In this document: positions 58,496 to 64,000 of the stretch, piece by piece
Position numbering within the stretch: the first letter of the stretch is position 1
Layout: each line of letters starts with the position of its first letter
Assembly: GCA_013339895.1 (NCBI GenBank)
Contig: JABACO010000009.1
Span: 3,946,859 to 4,010,858, forward strand
DNA: 64,000 nt
Direction of reading: 5' to 3'
Source: Ephydatia muelleri
Lineage: Eukaryota > Porifera > Demospongiae > Spongillida > Spongillidae
The notes under the pieces: generated by a model
What the model was told of the DNA's origin: nothing
The model's database searches: none
Seen by the model: the letters and a program-made list of their open reading frames with translations, nothing else
Made by a program: the position numbers and the translations under genes

Positions 58496-59946
58496 TGTCT
58501 ATTTGCATCCTGAAGTGTGTACAGTGGTACACAAATTACCCCATTCATTTTGTTGCATCATATCTCATACCAGGAGTGAGCATTTAACACAATTTTTGAA
58601 AATCTATACCCCCTGTGGTGATGCTAAATTGTGGCTAAACTTCTCATGAATATGCTAATTTTGGCTTATTGCAATAACTGTTCATAATTCAGTTATCCAC
58701 AGCACTACAGAACACTGCAAAAGTGAGAGATTTAAAAAAACATGATGGGAGCATTCTCAATAAGTCAAATTTTATACATATAGTTTGTTTTGTATGTACA
58801 TTACAAAAATGCTGTTTCTTTTGAGTAATCACTTTTACTTTCAAATGCTCTAATTTGTGTACACCTGTACACAAATTACATTGCTTTACGTTAGTAGTAT
58901 TATGCTTTCAAAAAAGTCTTGAAAGTCATAGAGGGCATGATATAGTAACTATGTATTGTGAAATTATTCATGTGGTTCTATCAAGAAAGTTTTGCAGTAA
59001 AATGTGTACAGGTGTACACAAATTAGTCCTATGTAGAAGAATGATGTTTATTGCAAAATAAATTCAGATCACTTATATGCATCCAAAATCAACAACAATG
59101 CAACTGACACTTCCTCTACCTATGCCTCCACAACTAGTACTCACACCTCCACTAGTACTCGCGCCTCCACTAATACTCGTGCCTCCACTAATACTCACAC
59201 CTCCACTAGTACTTGCGCCTCCACTAGTACTCGTGCCTCCACTAGTACTCACACCTCCACTAGTACTCGCGCCTCCACTAATACTCGTGCCTCCACTAGT
59301 ACTCACACCTCCACTAGTACTTGCGCCTCCACTAGTACTCGCGCCTCCACTAGTACTCGCGCCTCCACTAGTACTTGCGCCTCCACTAGTACTCGTGCAT
59401 CCACTAGTACTCGTGCCTCCACTAGTACTTGCGCCTCCTCTAGTACTTGCGCCTCCACTAGTACTCGCGCCTCCACTAGTACTCGTGCCTCCACTAGTAC
59501 TCGCGCCTCCACTAGTACTTGCGCCTCCACTAGTACTCGTGCCTCCACTAGTACTCGTGCCTCCACTAGTACTTGCGCCTCCACTAGTACTCGCGCCTCC
59601 ACTAGTACTCACACCTCCACTAGTACTCGCGCCTCTACTACTCGCGCTTCCGCCGTTTGTTCTGCGTTCTGCGTACACGCGCACCTGCTCTTCTCTCCAT
59701 CGCTAAGATTTATTATTTTTTTAAAGTTTTATTTACTTTTCTAATTAGTTTAATTGACAGATAACAATCAATTTTTATTGTATGTTTAATTGACCATCTA
59801 TTATTAATGTATTGTGTACTCATGTATTGATTTTGGAGTTACAATTGTGATTAATTACAAAGATAAGGTAGGGTAAGTAATTTGTGCTCCCCTGTACACA
59901 TATACCCTAATATGTGTACAGGTGTACACACGGATGCAAATAGACA
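58496..59946. mobile_element. TTAA-flanked non-autonomous element with 15-bp inverted termini
   Basis: TGTCTATTTGCATCC at 58496-58510 and its exact complement at 59932-59946, each bordered outside by TTAA (58492-58495 and 59947-59950). Just inside the termini and twice in the interior lie TGTGTACA-CC/GG-TGTACACA palindromes (about 58515, 58852, 59003, 59880 and 59912), one with 12-bp arms (58852-58877). The core contains the 18-bp minisatellite. No transposase ORF. TTAA duplication is the hallmark of piggyBac-type transposition; the termini do not match a piggyBac terminus I know, so superfamily is inference. It inserted upstream of the kinase locus. Confidence 0.78.
59113..59650. repeat. 18-bp minisatellite, about 29 copies
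   Basis: Unit 'CCTCCACTAGTACTCGCG', with variable last bases (CGTG, TTGCG, ACAC). Each unit has an ACTAGT palindrome. The 18-bp period yields 200-codon ORFs on both strands (six-residue repeats), which are artefacts. Confidence 0.95.
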
Positions 59947-59950
59947 TTAA

Positions 59951-60109
59951 TGAAAGAAATGCTTCAAACAAGCAATCATCATCATTGGGGCATCATTCCA
60001 ATCAGTTCAACTGCACTGTTACAACAGTGCAGTAATGAAGAAGACCATGACACTGATCATACAAAGTATTTGGTTTGTGTAAAACCATCCATAGAGTTTA
60101 AAGCAGCAC
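59951..60109. other. Spacer or 5' part of the following hAT relic
   Basis: A 61-codon frame ('MKEMLQTSNHHHWGIIPIS') of uncertain meaning runs to 60135. Confidence 0.4.
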
Positions 60110-61390
60110 TGCAATCAGTTGGAGTTGAAGAATAAGAAGGAGCTTATGAAAGTCAGTGGTGATTATGATATTGGGATGGTTGTTTCATATTATTCATTTC
60201 TGGAAGATAAAGAGAAGCATAAATTTTTCAAAGCAGCCAACCATTTTTGCTGCATACAATATAAGAAAACAAGAAAAGACCATACTACTTAAATTTCACA
60301 AGTCATGGCTGGATGAGTAAAAATGGTGACTTGCATACTCGCTTTCACAAGGTGGGGGATTATAAGTACTGTGGTCTCTTCTCATATGATTCAACAGAAA
60401 AGTTCTGATAATTTTTTTAAGCCTTCTTTTTCCAAATTTTACAATTACATTCAATAAACACACATATACACACAGAAAGATCAGTAGTCCATTGCATCGA
60501 CCTGCATGTCTGCCTTCAGTACAAATCTTCCAACAAGGCTAAAGGAAAAGATGTTTTATTAAACAGCAGTAGTTAAAGAAGTACCACCAAGTGCATCACA
60601 TAAGTCTATGGCCTTTCTTGAAAGCTTTATTAATCCTGATACAAGGATTGATGCAATGTTGAAAAATGAGAATAATGCTATTTCAGATCTAAATAAACAC
60701 ATACTGCTTGTCATTGTGAGGGGCATTAAGCTGTGTGGGATGCAATGCTTGCCCTTAAGAGGTCACAGAGATGGCAACACAGCTGATTCTTTTACAAAGC
60801 AAGGAAACTTCTTAGTAATTTTTGAACATGCTCTAGATCTGATCCAGTTATTAAGGAACAATACGTGGAGAAAGGTATGAAGTCCCAATAATACATCACA
60901 AAAATAAAGTCATCCAGGTCATTGTGTTATCTTTGTGTAAGAAAGTGCTGGAACCTTTTAAACTTGCAGCATAATGATAGATGAAGTCACAGATCAGTAT
61001 GCAAACATGGACATATTATGTCTTTGTGGACATTAGCAATACCAAACAATGTATAATAGTTATTTACACACTTTGGCAGATGTGCCCACTGATGACTGGT
61101 ATTGGGATGCACCCACACGAAGAAGGGCAGAAGGTTTAAAACAGTATTGTTTCATTGATAGTCAATTACAAGGGAGTATTGAATCAAACTTCAGATGCTG
61201 ATATTGTAGCTGCTTACAGGCATACTGCTCTTGCTATTGAAGAAGTATCTTACAAGAGAGAAGATTTGATAGTGTTTGGAGAGAATGGTTAGGGAGGCTG
61301 AGAGGATGAATCATTAGCTGCTGACATTGGAGCTGAAATAACGATCCAAGTACCAACAACCACCATCTGTAAACGTGCTGTGTCCAGCTA
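60110..61390 (+). mobile_element. hAT transposase relic (TTF finger plus DUF4371-type region)
   Basis: Scattered across frames on the plus strand: 'FHKSWLDE' and, after stops, 'KWxLAYSLSQGGG' and 'YKYCGLFSYDS' (TTF-type finger, 60300-60400); 'SMAFLESFINPDTRIDAML' with 'LCGMQCLPLRGHRDGN' and 'KQGNFLVIFEHALD' (60610-60850); 'MIDEVTDQYANMDILCLCG' with the catalytic Asp region (60975-61030); and 'ADIGAEITIQVP' (61320). These are in the order seen in ZMYM1-like hAT proteins with DUF4371. Many stops and indels; dead. No termini found. Confidence 0.7.
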
Positions 61391-61420
61391 ATTCTAATGA
61401 TTGTCACCTCAAGAGCGCAT

Positions 61421-64000
61421 GTAGTAGCTTCATGCAATCACTAATGCGGACCCACTTTCAACAGAAATGGAATGTTCAAAATAGTCCGAGACTCTACATG
61501 TATTTCATCATATTCCCAAATACTTAAAATCATCACACACACAAAAAAATAAAATTTACCGACTGTTGTGTTATGATTTTTGATTTACCAATGGGAAAGT
61601 AATGAATGATAAAGAGTTGGTAGCAAAAGTATTCATGGCACTGCAAAAAAATCAAATCATTGTTGCAGAGTACATATACATCTCAAATGGGTATTAGACT
61701 TTAAAGATTTCAACCAATTTGAATTAACCAGCGCTTAGAATAATGGCACAATTCAACTGCAAACCATGAATGGTTTAAAACACATGCCTCAACTGTTTAT
61801 AAAGTATATTATCCAGGACACCACTTATCAGCAGCTTCATGCAATCATGCACGCGGAACTCATTTCATCAACTTTCAACCGAAATGGAAAGTCCAAGACT
61901 GCATTCCATTATCTTCCCGAATACTTAAACTCATCATGCAAACACTATAAATACAAATATACTTACCTCCTGATGTAGGACGATTTTAGATTCATCATGT
62001 AGAAAAAGAAAAGAAAGAATATTAAAGAGCTGGTAGCAGAAGTCATCATATATGACTAGCAATGCAAAAAAATCAAACATTTGTTAAATACATGTACTAT
62101 AACACTAAATGGTTATCACACTTCACAGAAATTGCCGGATGTAACAAGCACTTAAAATAATGGCATCATTGAACTACAAACCATGAATGCCGATTATATG
62201 CGGAATTGTATAACATTTTAATCATTTTTCATGCATGGTATCAGAAAACGTCCATACTGTACATGTATACCGCATGTTTTTTTGTGTGTGATCTTGCTTT
62301 GCAGTGGTTGTGATCGACACAACACTTTGAGTCAGAGATGATCATTGGTATATATAGTATCTGATTGAGCCACATGGATATGTAGGTATGTGTGTAGCTG
62401 GTAGCGCGTAGCTGTATACGCAGAGGACTTAGTGTTGTGTGTGAGTGCGTACATGGTTATACGCTGAGTGTACTTATAGGGATATGTTGGTAGCCAACTC
62501 TGAAAGTACTTGTATAGATAGCCGTGTATGTGCACAGTATCAGGTTCGAATACCTTATCACGCGCTGCATCCCTCCCCTACGTGAAGACTGTAAGATATA
62601 GCTATTTAACTTTTGCACAGACCCTGTTGCATGGTAACAAACACTCGTTTACGGCCGTCTATACACAATTATTATAACCACTGGCAATGTCGTGCTATAC
62701 ACGGCGAGTGCTTCGTACGCAAATTTGCGTCTTCCGCGTATAATCAGTTAAATCACATGCTGAAACCGTTTATCATGTTATCCAGGAAACCACTTATCAG
62801 CAGCTTCATGCAATAATTCACACGGAACTCATTTCACCCAAATGATCCAAGACTGCATTTCATCATCTTCCCAAATACTTAAAATCATCTCACACACAAA
62901 TTCAAACAATTAACTTACCTTCTGATGTTGTATGATTTTGAATTTAAATGTACCATTGAGAAAAGAACGAATGATAAAGAGTTAGCAGCAAACGTCTCAA
63001 TGGCACCGCAAACAAATCAAATCATTGTTACAGAGTACTGTACATCGAAAAATGGTTATAATACTATAGAACATTTCAACCACTTTGATATGACCAGCTC
63101 ATAGAATCAAGACACCATGGAACTGCAAACCATGAACGGTGTAAGATGGTGTAAAACACATGCCTCAACTGTTTATAAAGTAAACCATTGATAAAGTATG
63201 TTATCCAGGAAACCACTTATCATCAGTTTCATGCAAATGTGCATGCGGACCTCACATCATCCACTTTCAATAGAAATGTAAAGTTCAAAATATTGAGAGA
63301 CTGCATTCCATTGTCTTCCCGAATAATTAAAATAAGAGACATATACACACTACGAATACATGTACAAATATACTTACCCCCTGATGTACATGTAGGACAA
63401 TTTTTGATTCATCATCATAGAAAAACAAAAACTGAGGAAAAGAACGAATATGAAAAAGTTGGTAGCAAAAGTCATGATATGTGATCAGCAATGCGCACAA
63501 ATCAAATCAGTGGTAAATACCCGTCACTAAAAGGTTATCACACTGCACAGAACATTTTCCCCTATTGGATAAAACCAAAACTTAGAATAATGGCCCTATT
63601 GCAAACCATGAATGGTTTAAAACACATGCCTAAACCATTGATACAGTATGTTATCCAGGAAACCACTTATTAAAAGCTTCACGCAATCATGCATGCGAAC
63701 TTCATTTCACCCACTTTCAACAGTAATGGAAAGCTCAACATAATCCAAGACTGCATTTATCATCTTCCTAAATACTTTTAAAAATCATCACACACACACA
63801 CACAAAAACTTTCAAACTGATGTAGTACGATTTTTGATTTACCATTGGGAAAAGAAGGAATGATAAAGCAAATGTTGGCAAATGTCTTTATAGCACCGCA
63901 AACAAATCAAATCATTGATTCAGAGTACATCTTTAAATTAATTTACACTGAATAGAACATTTCAACCAATTTCATAACCAGCTCTTTGAATAATGAATAA
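61421..64000. repeat. Satellite-like tandem array, units of about 390-480 bp, runs off the window
   Basis: Landmarks recur in the same order: 'AGCTTCATGCAATCA', 'CACTTTCAACAGAAATGGAA', 'CTTCCCAAATACTTAAAATC', a short CACACA, 'TGATTTACCATTGGGAAA', 'GCACCGCAAACAAATCAAAT', 'CTGCAAACCATGAATGGTTT'. The last landmark lies at 61760, 62177, 63125 and 63602; after removing the 558-bp insertion the spacings are 417, 390 and 477 bp. Units are diverged by indels. Short ORFs in it are not conserved between units. Confidence 0.85.
62190..62747. mobile_element. 558-bp insertion with inverted termini inside a satellite unit
   Basis: Left end CCGATTATATGCGGAA and reverse complement of right end CTGATTATACGCGGAA agree at 14 of 16 positions. 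Flanking satellite sequence resumes almost exactly ('...CATGAATG' then 'TTAAATCACATGC') compared with uninterrupted units, losing about two bases. No clear target duplication and no ORF with known motifs. Confidence 0.7.

Noticed and set aside
59073..59706. 203 and 209 codon ORFs with Gly-Ala-Ser-Thr or Pro-Leu-Val repeats
   Set aside because: Made by the 18-bp minisatellite inside the TTAA-flanked element.
62530..62560. tRNA-like B box 'GGTTCGAATACC'
   Set aside because: No matching A box or cloverleaf could be built around it; it lies inside the 558-bp insertion.

Overview
This window looks like nuclear DNA of an early-branching metazoan, most probably a demosponge. The evidence is spliced genes with GT-AG introns (about 50-90 bp in the HECT and cytidine deaminase genes), a large single-exon gene for a beta-helix ectodomain fused to a multi-pass membrane region of a type I associate with sponges, many micro- and minisatellites, and dense remnants of DNA transposons and retroelements. 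The species cannot be fixed from sequence alone. No prokaryotic operon, CRISPR array, rRNA or convincing tRNA was seen.

Host genes, left to right. A six-exon HECT E3 ubiquitin ligase with a UIM lies at 2090-4441 (+). A type I membrane protein with an Ig-like domain, a 22-nt microexon and repeat-filled introns lies at 18331-24505 (+). A long unidentified ORF with a splice acceptor at its start (24809-25555) and a solitary signal-peptide exon (25597-25716) follow. Three phase-compatible 3' exons of an unknown gene lie at 32355-32785. A three-exon cytidine deaminase lies at 35327-35991 (+). The beta-helix/multi-TM receptor-like gene is at 44142-47951 (+). An ankyrin/coiled-coil/TKL-type kinase locus at 56161-58368 (-) has two nonsense codons and one frameshift and is probably a pseudogene.

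Mobile DNA fills much of the rest. Retroelements: a broken CR1/jockey-type LINE (5100-6455), five 5'-truncated copies of the C-terminal zinc knuckle plus restriction-like endonuclease of an R2-like non-LTR element, and a BEL/Pao relic (27015-28960). DNA transposons: a Ginger-like relic with 4-bp CCGG target duplication and a spliceable intron (48144-49669), two hAT-type non-autonomous elements (41140-41962 and 42038-42967, the latter with a perfect 8-bp duplication), a DUF4371/TTF hAT relic (60110-61390), a TTAA-flanked element with 15-bp inverted termini (58496-59946), and two foldback/MITE families (F1, F2) that share termini and AT-rich 4-bp duplications, including a 761-bp near-perfect palindrome (43009-43769).

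Tandem repeats are unusually varied: 39, 21, 29, 30 and 18-bp minisatellites, a roughly 390-480 bp satellite at the right end, and many (CA), (TC), (CTG) and poly-G/C tracts. Several minisatellite units are multiples of three, so long ORFs across them are artefacts. No single pathway links the genes. The strongest candidates for something little described are the beta-helix/multi-TM receptor, the F1/F2 shared-terminus families, and the TTAA-flanked element carrying palindromic subterminal sites plus a minisatellite.
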